DNA of 64,000 nucleotides from Datnioides undecimradiatus (GCA_008933995.1 WARS01000015.1:11111861-11175860), one strand, 5' to 3'. Positions 10,926-24,044 are shown, counted from the stretch's first letter. Translations and numbers: made by a program. Notes: generated by a model not told the origin, from the sequence alone.

Positions 10926-12404
10926 TGAAATCTGGATGGTACCTGTTGTTACCTCTATCTGTTGCACCTGAGAACACATGTAATGATGTTACAGCGCAGT
11001 GACCACACCCCGTGTATATTTGTTACAGAATGGTGAGAACTTTAACCACTGAAGGTCAGGAAAAGATTTTCAACTGGTCTGAAGTTACTAGTCAACTTTA
11101 AATTAATCTTCAAAACCAGTACAAGCATTAAAACTAAATTTCAACCAGTATTAACCAGTTGAGTTGAGTGTATCATTATTATAAGTCGGTTAAACATAAC
11201 AGATTAAACATATTTATGACACCCAAACTGTGCATTAAATTATCAAAAATACATACAGTGCAAACTGGGGCATGAGAAGAAATGCTTTCAGGGATATGAT
11301 ACATTATATACTATACATTTTAAGATGCTTTCTGTTTATTTTCGCTTGTTTTCACTTATTTTCACTGTTTGGAGGCAGCTCTGTTTCCTCCTTCTTGATC
11401 CTGCTTTCTCTCCTCTTCCTCTGTTAATGCTTGTGACGTTCCAACCAGAGCCCGATGCTGATTTTGTCCCTCAGCTGATGGGTCGCAGTTTTCATGTTTT
11501 ATTTTTTACTCCTCAGGTTCTAATATGTAATGTCAGCCCTGTAATAACGGTTCAGTATAGAGGGCAGTGGTGTGCTTGAATGAGAATGACTGTGTTTCTG
11601 TGTGTTTATGCATGCAAAGATGCTCGCAAGTGACTTGATGATATTTAACTAGTCTGTGTGTCTGTGTGTGTTTTAAATGTGCTCACATGTAGATAAGTTA
11701 GGCGCCAGTATGTCATATTTAACCAGCGGACAGGATGTATTTGGGGATGTTTGGTTAAGCAGACGGAGCGTGCCTGCAGGGTCCTCCAGGGCCCAGACCT
11801 CTATGATCCCATTACACCAGTGCCACCAGGACACTCCAGAATGTAAAACCTCCAGTGTACTGGTAAAACCTCATACATCCAGCATGAAGAGATGCACTCA
11901 TTCCACACTTTGATTTTTTTTCCCTCCTCTTCATATGCTAATACAGTGTTCAATTTACATAGTCGTCATGATGGACCCTCTTACATGATATCACAACGTA
12001 GATTATTGGGCTGAAAAAAAGATATAAGTAGCAAATGGAGATGTGAGGTTTGCGTTGGACACCAGTGGAAAAACAGCTCTGTCAGTTTGTATTCAGACAA
12101 AGTGTAACCAGACCAGGCTGACATAAAATACTAAACACTTGTCACTTTAGCCTGCTCATATGGAAAATGTTCCTTGGAACCAAACCATAGCCGGTTTAAA
12201 AATACAGAGTTTTGTTTACAACACAACACTATATTTTTAAATATACATACTTTAAGTCGTGCCCTACAGGTCAGAAATATGAGAGTTTCGTCTCACTCAC
12301 CTACTTTTTATAAGCTGAATTATCCCAAAATATTTGGCATATGAGTGAAATAATAAAATTCTTTTAAAATGAAATTCCTAATTTAGTATTGATTCAACAC
12401 ATTT
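10926..12404. other. Unique non-coding DNA, nothing recognised
   Basis: Mixed sequence with only short frames (84 and 78 residues at 11325-11579 and 11677-11913), neither recognisable. Confidence 0.55.
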
Positions 12405-12447
12405 TTATTTCATTTTTTTTTCTTTTCTTTTTTTTTTACTTTTTTGG
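12405..12447. repeat. T-rich low-complexity tract
   Basis: Interrupted poly(T) on the plus strand with occasional C, G and A. It could be the poly(A) tail of an old minus-strand insertion, but no element body is recognisable beside it. Confidence 0.7.
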
Positions 12448-13895
12448 TCTTTTCACTTATATGCCAGATAAAATCCTCCACTCTTTGCCTCAGAGCAGCA
12501 GGAAGTGCACCAGAACAGCTTAAGTCCTTTTACTACCGCATCAGATTTTCCTAACCTAGTGCAGGAACCACACAGGCAACTTTCTAGTTGCCAGACAGCC
12601 CCTTTAAGCTCTAGAGTGCCGAACAGATTAAGAACAAGATGAATTAATTTGCTTTTACCATCTGTGGTTGGCAAGATTTGAGAATTTTCTGGCAGAACTG
12701 AAGTTGTCAGTGAGCTCTTAATGCTCGCTTTAAATGAATGGTTATTGAGGAAAAGTACACATCTTAGGTCTTCTGACGGAAATATGTAGCACTGATGTGA
12801 GGGAGACGAAGACAGAGAAAATGAAATGAAAGGCAAAAAAGATGAAATGCAATGGAAGAAGAGCGCTATGGTGATTGGGATACATTTCCATTTAGATGGG
12901 AGGGCAGAGTATTTTTCTGAGGAGAGGGACGGCGTTTTGATGTGAATCACTCTGCAAAGTCATCACAGTAAAATAGACCTTGTATTTTGCATCTACATGA
13001 GTTTGAATCCAAACTTTCAAGGAGTACATCATAAAAACTTTCCCAAACCCTTGGACTCAACCTCCTGGGCAGACATCAAAAAGAAACTGTAATGTAATCT
13101 TGTTCTGAGAGAGAAAGATGTGAAATTGAAGCGATTATTTCATCTATGTGTCTCGAACGCGTGTGTCTAGGATTGTATTGAGTTGCCTTCAGGCTGCTTA
13201 ACCAGCAATTTCAACATTTTTGGGAATGTGATCATTAGCTTTATCCTTGTTCTTACACTAGATTGAAACTCAAATTGAGATTTCTGTTCTGTAGTTGAAA
13301 GTTTTAGCTTCTTCGCACGTAAAGGTGACACAATAGAAAAACACCTTGTGTTTTGTCACTCTTTGTTTCTCAAATATTTGTGAAGAACAAAAAACCCTAA
13401 GGGAAAAGAATGACAATACAAAGAAGTTTTTTAAGTGTGTGCGCGTGTGTTTATACCTTCAACATGCAGACTCATTCCTCCATCATCAGTCTGGAGCCAA
13501 GAATTCTACAATATGGTGCATAAATATGGTGCAACATGTTTGGATTTTAAAGTACGGGAAAAGATGTGTAATTATGCAAGTAGGCAGGGTGGATAATCAA
13601 TATAGAATTTATTATACCACCGAATGAAAAACTAATCTGAACCATGTCCTGGTGTAAACTGTTTATGTGAGGTGATTTCCTCTGTGACTACAAATGTACA
13701 AGTTCAACTTTTTTTTTACTGCATTTTGGCCCAGCTGCAGCACACCTATTTTTCAAATTTTCCTATTTTTTGATAGGAAGGGTTTACAGATGAAGGTTTG
13801 TTCCCTATTCAGCCTCTGAATGTTTCAGTGAATGGCTGCCGAGGCTTGTGTCTGGGCATGCGGCTCCTCTGTATGAGATTTATTGTCCCAAACAA
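12448..13895. other. Unique non-coding DNA; 165-residue frame not called
   Basis: A minus-strand frame at 12453-12950 (165 residues) is Ser/Leu/Phe-rich without a recognisable domain or splice context and is treated as chance. The rest is mixed sequence without features. Confidence 0.5.
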
Positions 13896-14265
13896 AACAT
13901 ATATTTATTGGAAATGCTTTCAAAAGAATGAATCGTTGTTTACTGATGAGAGGAAATCAGCGATAATAGAAATAAAATTAGCTCTCAGTGTGCATTTTTC
14001 CTACACTGTTAGTAGTTTCTGTCTAACAACCCATAATTTATCATCATATTGCAATTTGTTTTTGTCTAATTATACCGTAATTACAGAAGTGATGAGGCTG
14101 TAATTTACAGAGTTGCTTTGGAGTGAGAATAATTAAGGATTTTGATATGCATCTGTCAAGTTTCAAGGTGGTTCTGTCATTACCTGCCCACTGCCTTTGA
14201 ACATTTTAAAACCCTCAAATCTGTTCTGTTGAATCTCTCACCGTACTTAGAGATAAAACTACAAA
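13896..14265. promoter_or_regulatory. Candidate conserved non-coding element (long)
   Basis: About 370 bp of complex AT-rich sequence: GGAAATCAGCGATAATAG, AATAAAATTAGCTCTCAG, CTAATTATACCGTAATTAC, GAATAATTAAGGATTTTG and ATATGCATCTGTCAAG (octamer-like). Homeodomain cores are dense and simple repeats absent. A 101-residue frame over 13798-14103 shows no known domain. Confidence 0.3.
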
Positions 14266-15490
14266 GTGATGTCTTTGATAGCATCTGACTATTCCCGTGT
14301 CTTCTTAACGTACTTGCATTTAAAGGTGGGTGGCTTTGAATGCATCCTTTCAAATTGACTCTTTTCTTGAATAAAATATAGGCTGCCTTTGTCTTCCCTA
14401 TTCCCTACCTCAGCCATAGACGGGCACAAAAGTGATTCCTTTTTCCCAAAGATTTGAAGCAGAGAGGCAGCAACGTAAAAAGAGATTAATGCATCAAATG
14501 ATAACAATCTTCATACAGCAAAAGGCTCTTTTGTTGCCGTTGATCATTGAATGTGTGAGGGCTACAGTGTGTGCGTCTGTGTGTGCGTGTGGCCCTCTGA
14601 ATAATGATGACGCCAACGTTTACTCTTTATCCGTGTTGGGAAGTAGGAACAGGAGGGGGGTGAGCAGTTAGCAGGGAAAAACACCAAAGAAAGTGAAGCA
14701 GATAGGAGCAGAGGAGGAGGAAGTGGAGACTAGGTTGATAAATTGTTTTTCCATTTACCATGACAGATTAATAAGTAATAATATTGATTCTGTTTAAAGT
14801 CAGTTTGTGAAAGCTGTAACATTATTAAGTTTAACTATATGTGATATTTTATTAAGATGACCAGACTACCACCATAAAGCCAGTCACCACGTGTTTTGTG
14901 AGAACTGTGTGCTTAAGCTTAAGCAGCGGATCAACAAGTACAGAGCTGGAGTGCCTTGTATGGATGCTGGATGCCTGTAGCTTAGCTAGGCAGGAAGCAG
15001 AGCTACAGCTAACCTGGCTCTCTCTAAAATTTAAAAATGTGCCTTTTGAATGTTTTGAACCCCCTGTATTTCTGTGCCCGTCCGTGTTGTTTAGTGTTAT
15101 TCACTTTCGTCTTGCATTGTTTGCGCCCATCATGTTTACTTACTAGCAGTATCTCCTGCCATTGCTGTAGTGTTTACCACCACTACAGATTACAGGACCT
15201 GTGTCTTTTTATTTGGTCTTCAAGTAAGGCTTGACACTGGACAGTCAGAAGACGAATAAGACTGCAGCGGACATCTTTGAACTGCTTACTTTTCTGAAAC
15301 TCAAGCAAAAGTCTGCCGTCATCAGATAAACTTCGATTATATTTAAAGGCGGCAATGAGATGATGATTGAAAAGCAGGTAGGAGGAGATAGAGGTGCTGG
15401 TTTGGTGGGGTGGGACAGTTAGCTGCTATATCATAGGCCTCAGAGACACCTGCTGCTGCACAAGTGATAATTTTTTTATTTTTTTTTTAC
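14266..15490. other. Unique non-coding DNA, nothing recognised
   Basis: Mixed sequence with a short GTGTGCG stretch near 14566-14590. CAGCTAACCTGGCTCTCTC near 15007 loosely resembles part of the percomorph repeat at 43.4 kb but is too short to call. Confidence 0.5.
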
Positions 15491-15495
15491 TGCAG

Positions 15496-15950
15496 AGATA
15501 ACTGTACACAAGCCCCCTTTGTCAACCTTCAGGGGAACACATCCACTGATGGGGGAAGTGACAGGCAAAACTGAGGAGAAAGAGGAGGAGGGAGAGAGAG
15601 AGAGCATGAAAAGGATCACTGGATGCCTCCTTCCCTCTCTGTGTAGGATCCTCAGGCACTCTTATCACACCTCTGACGCCAGGTTCAGACAGGAGGTGGA
15701 ACTGCTGCGATATATCAGTTCTCACTTGAGCAGTGGCCTGGCTGTTCACATCAGAAGTGGGGTTTTGGGGGGGCTTTTTTTGCACTGGTCAACAAGTGTT
15801 TTGCCTGTCTCCCCTCTCTCATTTGCCTTTTACTCCCTCTCTTTTCGTATCTACCATGACAAAATTCATGTTTGTCTTCCTGTTGAACTACTGAAGCTCA
15901 AACAAAACAAAGCTGGTCTGATTTTGAAGATGGGTGGACACCAGCCATAA
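15496..15950 (+). other. Open frame behind a strong acceptor (unidentified)
   Basis: A T-rich tract ending TTTTTTTTACTGCAG (AG at 15494-15495) precedes a plus frame that stays open for about 150 codons to the stop near 15950. The residues include a Glu-rich GA-repeat translation (KTEEKEEEGERES) and then HTSDARFRQEVELLRY. No domain is recognised and no in-frame ATG lies close to the start. The length is near the chance expectation for this window, so this is a weak exon hypothesis. Confidence 0.15.
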
Positions 15951-16680
15951 AATAAGGCAGCCATCCTCTTATTAAGACTTTTTTGGTTTGAGATCTTCAT
16001 CAAATATTAAGCCTGTAGATTTGAAATACGAATACTACCGGTGACTACTGGTTTGTAATTATCGCTTTAATGGCAAAGCAGTATTATGGCTCACAGGCAA
16101 CAGTAAAAGGTCCGGTTGCATCAAATGTAATTTGTAGAAACTTCTCGTAGTATCTTCAAAATTCATTATTTTGATAAATATAGTGCTGCCACTCTTCATG
16201 GCTCTCTGTATATGGTGTTTATATTGTCCAAATTGATTGTTTACCTTTGTTTATATTGTTCTTCCATATCTATTGTTTTTTATTTCTCTCCTATCTTGCT
16301 GCTGCCAACTCTGCAAATTCCCCCTTGTGTGACAAGTAAAGGATTTCTTAAACTTTACAACTAGTTATCAGTTTTTTAAAGTAGTAAGAGGTAACATTAG
16401 AGGTTAAAGACCGTGGCAGGTTGTCATAGGCGCAATGAAAATGCTGTAAGACAATCTGTTAGAGGCAAACCTGGAGACCTTCAGACAGACAACTTAGACA
16501 GGCAAGACATCTCCAAAGCCCTATACAGACAGGGTTAGGTGATGAATGGAAGTCAGATTGATTTTGGCATGGCCACACAATGTCCTCTGTGTATTGTGGC
16601 ATTGAAAAGATCTGCCATGTCCTGACATCTTTGATTCCCTTAGATCCCCTCTTGGCTCTGAAGCTTGCTAACAATCAGAG
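15951..16680. other. Unique non-coding DNA, nothing recognised
   Basis: Mixed sequence without simple repeats or recognisable frames. Confidence 0.55.
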
Positions 16681-16682
16681 CT

Positions 16683-16912
16683 GGGGTAAGAAGTTGGCAC
16701 GCAGCTGAGAGGAAGGAGGAAGGGAGGACGGAGAGAGGTGGAAGCAGAGGAGGAGAGGAAGTGGGTTGATAGAGGAGAGCATGAGGCAACAGAGGAGAGG
16801 AGGACACAGCAGGGCAGAGGTTGATGAGGAAGGGAAAGGAGGAAACAGCAGAGCACAAAACGGGGAGGAGATGGAGGAAGGAAACAGAACTGTGGGAGAG
16901 AAGTGGAGGGCA
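16683..16912. repeat. Purine-rich tract (+ strand)
   Basis: Mostly G and A (GGAGG, GAGAGG, GGAAGG units). Frames on either strand are composition artefacts (Glu/Arg/Gly on plus, Ser/Pro/Leu on minus). Confidence 0.8.
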
Positions 16913-17695
16913 GAGTGGTGTTTTCACATATGCATGGGAAGTCTCATTCTTTTGAGGCAATTTGACTGCACAAGACATATTAACACCACATCTGATGTTC
17001 CATGCTGACAGTAGTGGTGTCTATGTAGTCACGTTGGATTAAAATAACAGAAACAGGTAAACTTCGTGATTCTCCATCGATCCAGTCATTTTCACAACAC
17101 GTTTTCAACGCTGCACTGCAGAGCGGTATGAACTAATGTGATTGAACCTGCACATGATTATGGAAAGAGTTTAGATCTGCTGTCCTAAACATTTGCCGTA
17201 GGATAATTCTTTCTTAGGAAAATACTTGAAAGCAGCCTCGTCCTGATGTGCCTTGTCATAGATCATAACAATTTATGAAAAGCTGCTTTATCTTCCGTGT
17301 CAGACATTACTGTGCGTAGTCACCTGTGGTGGATACTGATGTCTTTTGCCCCACATCTTAAGCCACCTACTTTTGTTCCCTTTATTTCTAAACCTGTTTA
17401 TCAGATGACATGAAGCCTTAGTTGGTGCTAAACTCCATGTAGAAAAATAATAGTAATGTCTCTTTACAAGATCACAAAAATAAACATGACTTTTTATGAT
17501 GCAATTTCAGTCACCTTTTTCAGCATGTTAACTACACATTACTACCGTCTCTTCTCTGCCTGAGAGAGAGAGCAATCATGTAACATGTCCCCCTTCCTCC
17601 TCTCTGCACCATCACTCTATTGACCAACAGTGAAACTGCAATTTTTATGACACAGCAAAAGGACCACTAATACCACTCTGCCACTGATTGCTCCC
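16913..17695. other. Unique non-coding DNA, nothing recognised
   Basis: Mixed sequence; a GAGAGAGAG patch near 17562-17572 is the only simple repeat. Confidence 0.55.
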
Positions 17696-17865
17696 CTCCC
17701 CTTTGCTGGCTCTAAATCCCCATGGACACTAACTCCTTTTCCCGCTGGACTCATATTTAGTTTGGGCAATAGAAATTAAATGAGGTCAAGCTGCTCCCAT
17801 GGTCATTGGTTGAATTTCATACAAAAGTAATGCAATGTACAAAGCCATTTATTGTCCTGTGGCAA
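17696..17865. promoter_or_regulatory. Candidate conserved non-coding element
   Basis: Complex block with GACTCATATTTAG, AGAAATTAAATGAGGTCAAG, CCATGGTCATTGG and AGCCATTTATTGTCC. It combines ATTA cores, a CCAAT-box in reverse (ATTGG) and a nuclear-receptor-like AGGTCA half site. Conservation was not testable. Confidence 0.27.
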
Positions 17866-18744
17866 AATCCGGTTCAAGGAAACACAGAACAGCAGTGCAG
17901 ACCGAGCACAGCACCACACCACCGCTGAACATTGAGAAACGCCAGCTAATGACAAAATTCACTCTCTTATTGTGAGCTCTGTCAACACAAATCAGATTAA
18001 ATTAGATTAAAATTTCATCTTGGTAGCACTGTAAGCACTTGCATAAAAGTTGGTCCCCCAAGTTGATAAACTGATGGACCATGAGTGAATGAATAACTGC
18101 ATGAATCCAACATTTGCTCCTACCTCAGGCTGTGATTTGCCAGCAGCGCGGATATGAGTAAGCTCGGTTTGAACTGTTTTTTGGTTTGTTTGTTTTTTTT
18201 ATCCTTGACACAAGTATATCTGCAACATTGTGAATGCCTTCCAGGAGAGACAGTCTGAAACTGTGCACATTTATCCTCATATTTAAATTATTTTTACTTT
18301 GATTAATTGCAGGCGAGGTGAGAGGCATCGACCGTAAAATACTGTGGGAAATCCTGCGATGTCTCTGCTTCTTTCGGTCCTTAGGCAGAGGTACAGGAAT
18401 CATAATCTGATGATCCAAACGTTAACTGCTTAGTTAACCTGCCTTTGCTGAAGTAGGCCTTGTGAATGTGAGGGAAAATCAGGTAATATGTGTTCTTACT
18501 TGCAGAGCCTTTCGCTCATGTATGACAAAGTATTGTATGCAGTGATAGATTTCCTTTGGGTGTTTTTTGGTTGTGAAGGTGTTTGTCAGAACTCTGAGCC
18601 TACTTGCCATCAGATTGTCACTAAGTTACAGTATCTGACCACATACTCTTGGTGAGTACTTTGAGTCTAAGAAGCTTTAGGCATACGGGACCCTGGTTTT
18701 AACGGGGCCACCCTTTCTAAAAATAAAAGCACTCAATGAGGTAC
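17866..18744. other. Unique non-coding DNA, nothing recognised
   Basis: Mixed sequence. A 97-residue minus frame at 18125-18418 has no recognisable domain. Confidence 0.5.
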
Positions 18745-18800
18745 TTCAAGTCATTTTGGATAAAAGTGTCTGCTAAATACCATTTAGTATATTGTATTGC
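18745..18800 (+). mobile_element. SINE / L2-type LINE 3' tail fragment
   Basis: The core TTTTGGATAAAAGTGTCTGC followed by TAAATAC matches the conserved 3' end found in many teleost tRNA-SINEs and their L2-type partner LINEs (remembered form TTGGATAAAAGCGTCTGCTAAAT), followed by short TA/GTAT-rich repeats. No 5' tRNA-like head with A and B boxes is visible, so this is a truncated, degenerate copy. Confidence 0.55.
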
Positions 18801-21800
18801 TCCCATTAATGCAATATGGACCTCACTCTCTCACTGCCCATTGACTTCATCCATTCCCGGTGGGCCATCTATCTGTCCATTGACTGCCATTTAGTGTCAA
18901 CAGGGCCATAACTCGTTAGCAGAATGACGTTTAGACACTCAGCAGCTCGTTACAAAGGCCAGGGGTTAGATGGCTGTTGAGGGGACACTTCATTCTCTCC
19001 CTTTCCGCTTCCTGTCGGTTTATCCGCCCTATTCGTATACATACTGACTGCTCTCGCTCGCTGTGCGCACAGTCACTCTATCTGTTGCCTCACTTACCCT
19101 CTGCCCCTTTTCTTTTACTGTACAACCTTGTCTTTATCTCCCTTTCTCTTTAAGTATCCATATTACTGCCATTTGCTATGTGGATGTATGCATGGTTATT
19201 AAAAGGCAAGTTTTTAATTTGTTATAGTAACTTTTTTGAAAAACGGCATCTCAAAAAAACCTCCTGCAGCTCATTTTTTGGTCAGCAACTAACCATGGTC
19301 CTCTGTTTTATGGAAATTTGTTTCTTTTTCACAAACTGCTGGCTCCTTCATCTAAAATTTGTATGCAAACAGATATTATTAGGATTAAGAGTGGGAAGAA
19401 AAATCCAAAAGTTCAATGTGAAATTCATAAGTAACCAGAAAAAAGCTCCATCAAGTTCTGGTTTAAGCCTTGCTCTACACTGTGGTTTATTTTTTACCAC
19501 GTGGATACTACTTTGATCAACGGTAAAAGAAACAAACATTTGAATTCTAAATATACATTGTTGTTACAGGGACACACACAAACACAAAACCGAAAGCAAA
19601 CTGATTATATACAAATGACCTCTATATACACATCCTCTGGGCAACAGGGAGTCATGAGATGATGCTGCTCCCTGTCCTGAGGCAGCAGATTAGAAACGGT
19701 TAATATGGATCGACCAATACCAAGAGGTACCTCAGCTCAAAGTATACATGTTTTGTTTTGTTTTTTGGGTGGTTGTTTGTTTTTTAAAGCTTTCTTTACA
19801 TGACTATGCACCTTTTGTATATTAGTCAATTATTTTTTCAGTGTTATTACAGTTGCTTTAATTTGCTACTTTGCACACTTCACCGGGCACTGCAGCATGT
19901 AGTTCAGTAGCTCATCATGCGCTACTGTGAAAATACAAAAGAAAGGAGGAATATAGTGTTCGTGTGCATGTGTGTGCACTGTATACAAAACTAGGAGCGA
20001 GATGGAGAGAGAGAGGAAGAGGGTATGAGTTTTGTTGTTGTGTTTGTTATTGTTGTTTTTTTTACCATGGCTAGCCAAGCAAGACCATTGATTGGACCCC
20101 TGGCTTGCTAAGACACGGACCAAACTGAATATCAGTCTATCAGAATCTCTTTTTCTGTCCTCATGTCTCTTTCATTTTTTTTAATCCAGTAGATCTCTCT
20201 CTTCAGCAGACAGCGTTTAGTCCATCCATCAGTGTGGTAAATGCCAATGTCATTCATTTGTAGCCTTCTCTGTGTGATTCGTATGGAGTTATAGGGCAAA
20301 AAAGGGCAAAAGGAAAATTTTGTTAAACTTTCCTTTTGACTAAGTCATCTAGAATTTCAACTGTGTGTGTGCACAAAATAACCATTGGTCTGCAGAGTAG
20401 CTGAGAACAGAAAACCTTTTTTCCCATTTGGAGGAATGCTGTGCATGCATACAAGGCCAAACTGAACACTTCTTCACTACGTACATATCCGCAGGATTAC
20501 AGGACTCTGAGAGAGTTTGTTGCTGTCTAAGAGTGTGAGTAAGTGCCTGACTAAATTTTTCATTTGTATCACTTTTAATTATTTGCTGGAAGACACAAAA
20601 AAGCCTTAAACAGAACAACCTGTGGCTGATAGTTGAGGTTGGATGATGTGAAAATCTCAAACTGAGCACCATCAACACCTTCAGAAGTGACAGGAAGAAA
20701 CTATGTGGATCTGACTAATGTGTGTTTGGAGCGCTGTGTGTTGCACAGGTAGCTTTGCGTCATGCATGTAAGCAGCCTTTCAAAATGTTCTGTCTGTCCC
20801 CGTGAGTTGCATTAATAGCATGTGATTGTGTAGCATGTAATCTCCTTACGAACGCACACAGCGGAACACTGTAAAACGGGAGATTGGTGACTGTTCTCTA
20901 ATTTTGAACTTCAATGTAACTTTTTATCTAAAAGCTTTTATTACTGGTAATAATTTGAGCAATTTAAATAGCTCTGCCACCATAGACTAATAATGATAAA
21001 ATATAATAAAGTAAGGTCGTTAGTTTGAACTGTGTGCAATGTTTTCTATTCAGATGAGTTAATATATATAGAAAACATTTGTCCATGTGACATTTAACGT
21101 GACGGTCACCTGTGTGAAGCCTCTCTCTCCACTTCTGCTGCCCTCTATAAAACCGTAGCGCTTGTCAGACATTTCTGTCATCTTCGGTGTGAAGACCAAA
21201 GTCAACAAGAAGCTTTTTGTGTTTGTTTTCCTGCTGGTGATTGTATGTTCCAGACCGAAGCGGCTTCATGTGTTGGCAAAACTGTGGATGCGTTGGTAGC
21301 AAATGGCCATGATCTTTCAGGCGATGGACTTCAGCTCCCAGGTCCCATTGTCATGTTGAGTTGTTGTCTATCTTTCTTAGGATATGACCAAACATATCAT
21401 ACTGTTTTTGATGCAGTATACTACTTTGTTAAAGAATGAGTTGTAAACATAAAAGTTATAGAAGGGCTGTCCTTGCAGTGTAAATTGTGATTATATCTTT
21501 CCATGTAATGATTTAAAATAAAATCATTTACATTTCTCAATTTGATTAAACCAAGTCAAAATAGGTGCCAAGTGGCAGTGAGACCCTAAAGAGCTGAGTA
21601 ATCTATGGAAGCTCCAACCTGGGGTGATGGCAGAGATTAGTTTCACAGTGTCACCAGTGATGTGAGGAGAATAGACATCTGGGAAGCTGATGAGGGGCTG
21701 CGTGGTGATGATGACCACCTGGGAACCTGCTTGGAGCAACTAAGCTCAGAAGGTGAAAGGTTTCACTCCATAAAGTGCAATGCCCGGCACTCTGGTTACG

Positions 21801-22284
21801 TCAGGCTGTATTACAGATTTATTAAATGTAACCTACTCTTGAAAGTGAGAGTAGATTTGAAGATTTGAAGATGAAGAAAAATCTCATTCTCTTTGAAATG
21901 TTTGGTGTTGAAATAGTGCTACTTATAAGCCATATACAGGTATTTTTACTTTTCATAAGATGTTGGTGTTTGAAACCATATTTTCAAATTTCACAGAGTA
22001 CAAAATACTTACTATTGTCTGTATTTTTGCCTTTAGTGACAAATACTAAACCAGATGAAAAATGAACACATTTAAAATGGTTTTAAGACAGCTGTTTTCC
22101 TCTGAAGCTCAGTGGCTCAGTATCTTTTCTGTATAGCTGGAACAACTTTACTGTGAAAGATAGAAAAAAAGATTAGAAAAAAAATCACATTTCAAAGTGA
22201 ATTATTAAAGTCAAATGAAAACTATTTTTCAAATTTAAAACTATCTTTCAAATGTATGCTTGTTAGAGCTTTTATAACTAGCAC
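18801..22284. other. Unique non-coding DNA, nothing recognised
   Basis: About 3.5 kb of mixed sequence. It includes a pyrimidine-rich stretch near 19060-19150, TTTTGTTTTGTTTT near 19750 and GTTGTTGTG/GTTATTGTTGTT near 20034-20060. The 112-residue plus frame at 19178-19516 and the 109-residue minus frame at 20349-20678 show no known domain. Confidence 0.5.
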
Positions 22285-22320
22285 ACAGTTGAAGTGAGAG
22301 GTTTACACACATTCATACAC
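22285..22320 (+). mobile_element. Tc1/mariner-like terminal repeat remnant
   Basis: CAGTTGAAGTGAGAGGTTTA followed by CACACATTC closely follows the outer end of fish Tc1-like elements (known pattern CAGTTGAAGTC.GAAGTTTACATACAC). The matching inverted end was not found in the next 1.7 kb, and no transposase is visible, so this is a solo or badly decayed end. Confidence 0.45.
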
Positions 22321-23640
22321 TCATACAGTTCCCCAAATTTACCAAAAAATTATTGTAGTATATATTATTACTAGAAAATACATTGTAAAATATATTGTTT
22401 GTCGCGTCTTGCCAGAATCACCGATCCAGTCTCCTGAAAATGATCAATTTACAACTCATTTTCAAAGGGAAATGTAGCTTGTATTACATTTTTAAATAAC
22501 AAAGTGAGGAAATGTACCTGACGAGTTATAAAATGTTGAAACTGCTTTTATCAGTTAAATGTTCACTGGTATTTTGTTTTTTGTTTTCTGAGCTTGCATT
22601 GCGATATCTTCACATTGCAACTCATGACTGAACACTTGTATTTTGACATTCAGCACCTGATTGATTAGGGACAGATCATCAACTTAGTTTAATGCAGGAC
22701 AAAGTCCGCAGTGCACAACACAACATATATTAATTTACGTTGACCAAAGTCCTTTTTTGCATGAACCTTAAGCAAAAGCGACACCCCCAGATCCAAAGCC
22801 TTGAATTCACTGTCACCGTCCTGCTCTTTATATGCCCACTATCTATTACAACCTGTTCAAGGTATATAAATATAGTCTTTCATTCACTCTAAAATGTTTT
22901 TTTGTGGATAGAACATTACATTGAATTAGGTTCAACTTTAATTCAGTTTGGGCAAAGCAAATGTACTGAGACAAGAATAAAACTGTAGTTCCAGGCAGTC
23001 AATACATTTGTCAGCACAATCATAGCAGGTTTACAATGACTCATTCAAGCATTTTCTGATCTCACGCCCCTATCCGCAAGATGACGTCACTGGTCAGGGC
23101 CTTACAAAACCCTTGAAAGTCACAGCAGACTGTGGTATGGTTTTGGCACATCCATGGCTTGGTATGGAAAAGATTGTAATTTCAGTAAAAATAACTATTT
23201 ACTGATACTGTAATAAATGATCATGGTCATGGTTAGAACAAGTCAGCACTGACTGTCAGTAGAAAACAGTAAGGGATCAGACATCTCTTGCATCAATGCT
23301 CAATTACTCCTCCAACACCTCCTCCCTCTGCGAACGTCACAGCTCTTTAACGGTTTCACAATATTTCAACCTTAACTTCTGATGGACTTCATCCTGTCAA
23401 CAGTTACAGGGTTATGTCACATGTACTTGCAAAAATGTTGTTTTCTCGTATTTGCTGAAACCACATGAGCAGTTGTTTGGGAGGACAATTTCAAAATTAC
23501 CAGCATATTCACATAATGAAGTGCATGTCTGAAAAGGATTTACTGTACCTCTGCTCCTTCCTCTGATCCACTCTTATCCTTATTATTGCTCTCTACCAGT
23601 TGTATGTCTTCTCTCCTTCCCTCTACCCTGCATTTAACCT
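22321..23640. other. Unique non-coding DNA, nothing recognised
   Basis: AT-rich mixed sequence without coding frames over 60 residues. The body of a Tc1 element was looked for here and not seen. Confidence 0.5.
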
Positions 23641-23784
23641 GCTTCGTCTCTCTCTCTCCCCTCTGAGCTCCACGCTAATCATGCACTAGACAGTTCCACA
23701 GGCCCCCAATTCCACTTCAAAGGGCAACCATTTCCTACTTGTCTGTAAGAGGACCTGTCAGCCCTGCCTGCCTGCCTATACCTA

Positions 23785-23920
23785 CCGCAAAGAGAGAGCA
23801 AGAAAGACAGAAAGAGAGGGCGAGAGGAAATGGGAGACGGAAGGAAAGGATGTCAGAAAACAGCACTGGGAGGAATAGAAGTAGAAAAGTGGAGAGCAGG
23901 GTCCTTGAGGAGAAGCAAAG
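23785..23920. repeat. Purine-rich tract (+ strand)
   Basis: AGAGAGAGCAAGAAAGACAG-type sequence. Frames on both strands (70-87 residues) follow from the composition. It lies in the putative first intron of the minus-strand transcript proposed at 24.1 kb. Confidence 0.75.
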
Positions 23921-24019
23921 ACTTTGTGTCTGTGTTGTGGGCGGCACTTCACCAGATGAATCACATCAGCACAGAGGTGCATTTTTGTTAAGTGTGTGTT
24001 AAAAGTATGCAAGTGCTTG

Positions 24020-24044
24020 CACGTGTTGGGAAGCGCACACGTCA
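24020..24044. promoter_or_regulatory. E-box and CRE-like motifs
   Basis: CACGTG at 24020-24025 is a canonical E-box. ACACGTCA at 24037-24044 reads TGACGTGT on the minus strand, a CRE-like site. They lie about 100 bp inside the proposed minus-strand intron 1. Short motifs alone are weak evidence. Confidence 0.25.

Noticed and set aside
12453..12950. 165-residue minus-strand open frame
   Set aside because: No recognisable domain, Ser/Leu/Phe-rich, no convincing splice or promoter context; length is near chance expectation for the window.
14980..15030. GCTACAGCTAACCTGGCTCTC resembling part of a percomorph repeat
   Set aside because: Too short, with no flanking similarity on either side.
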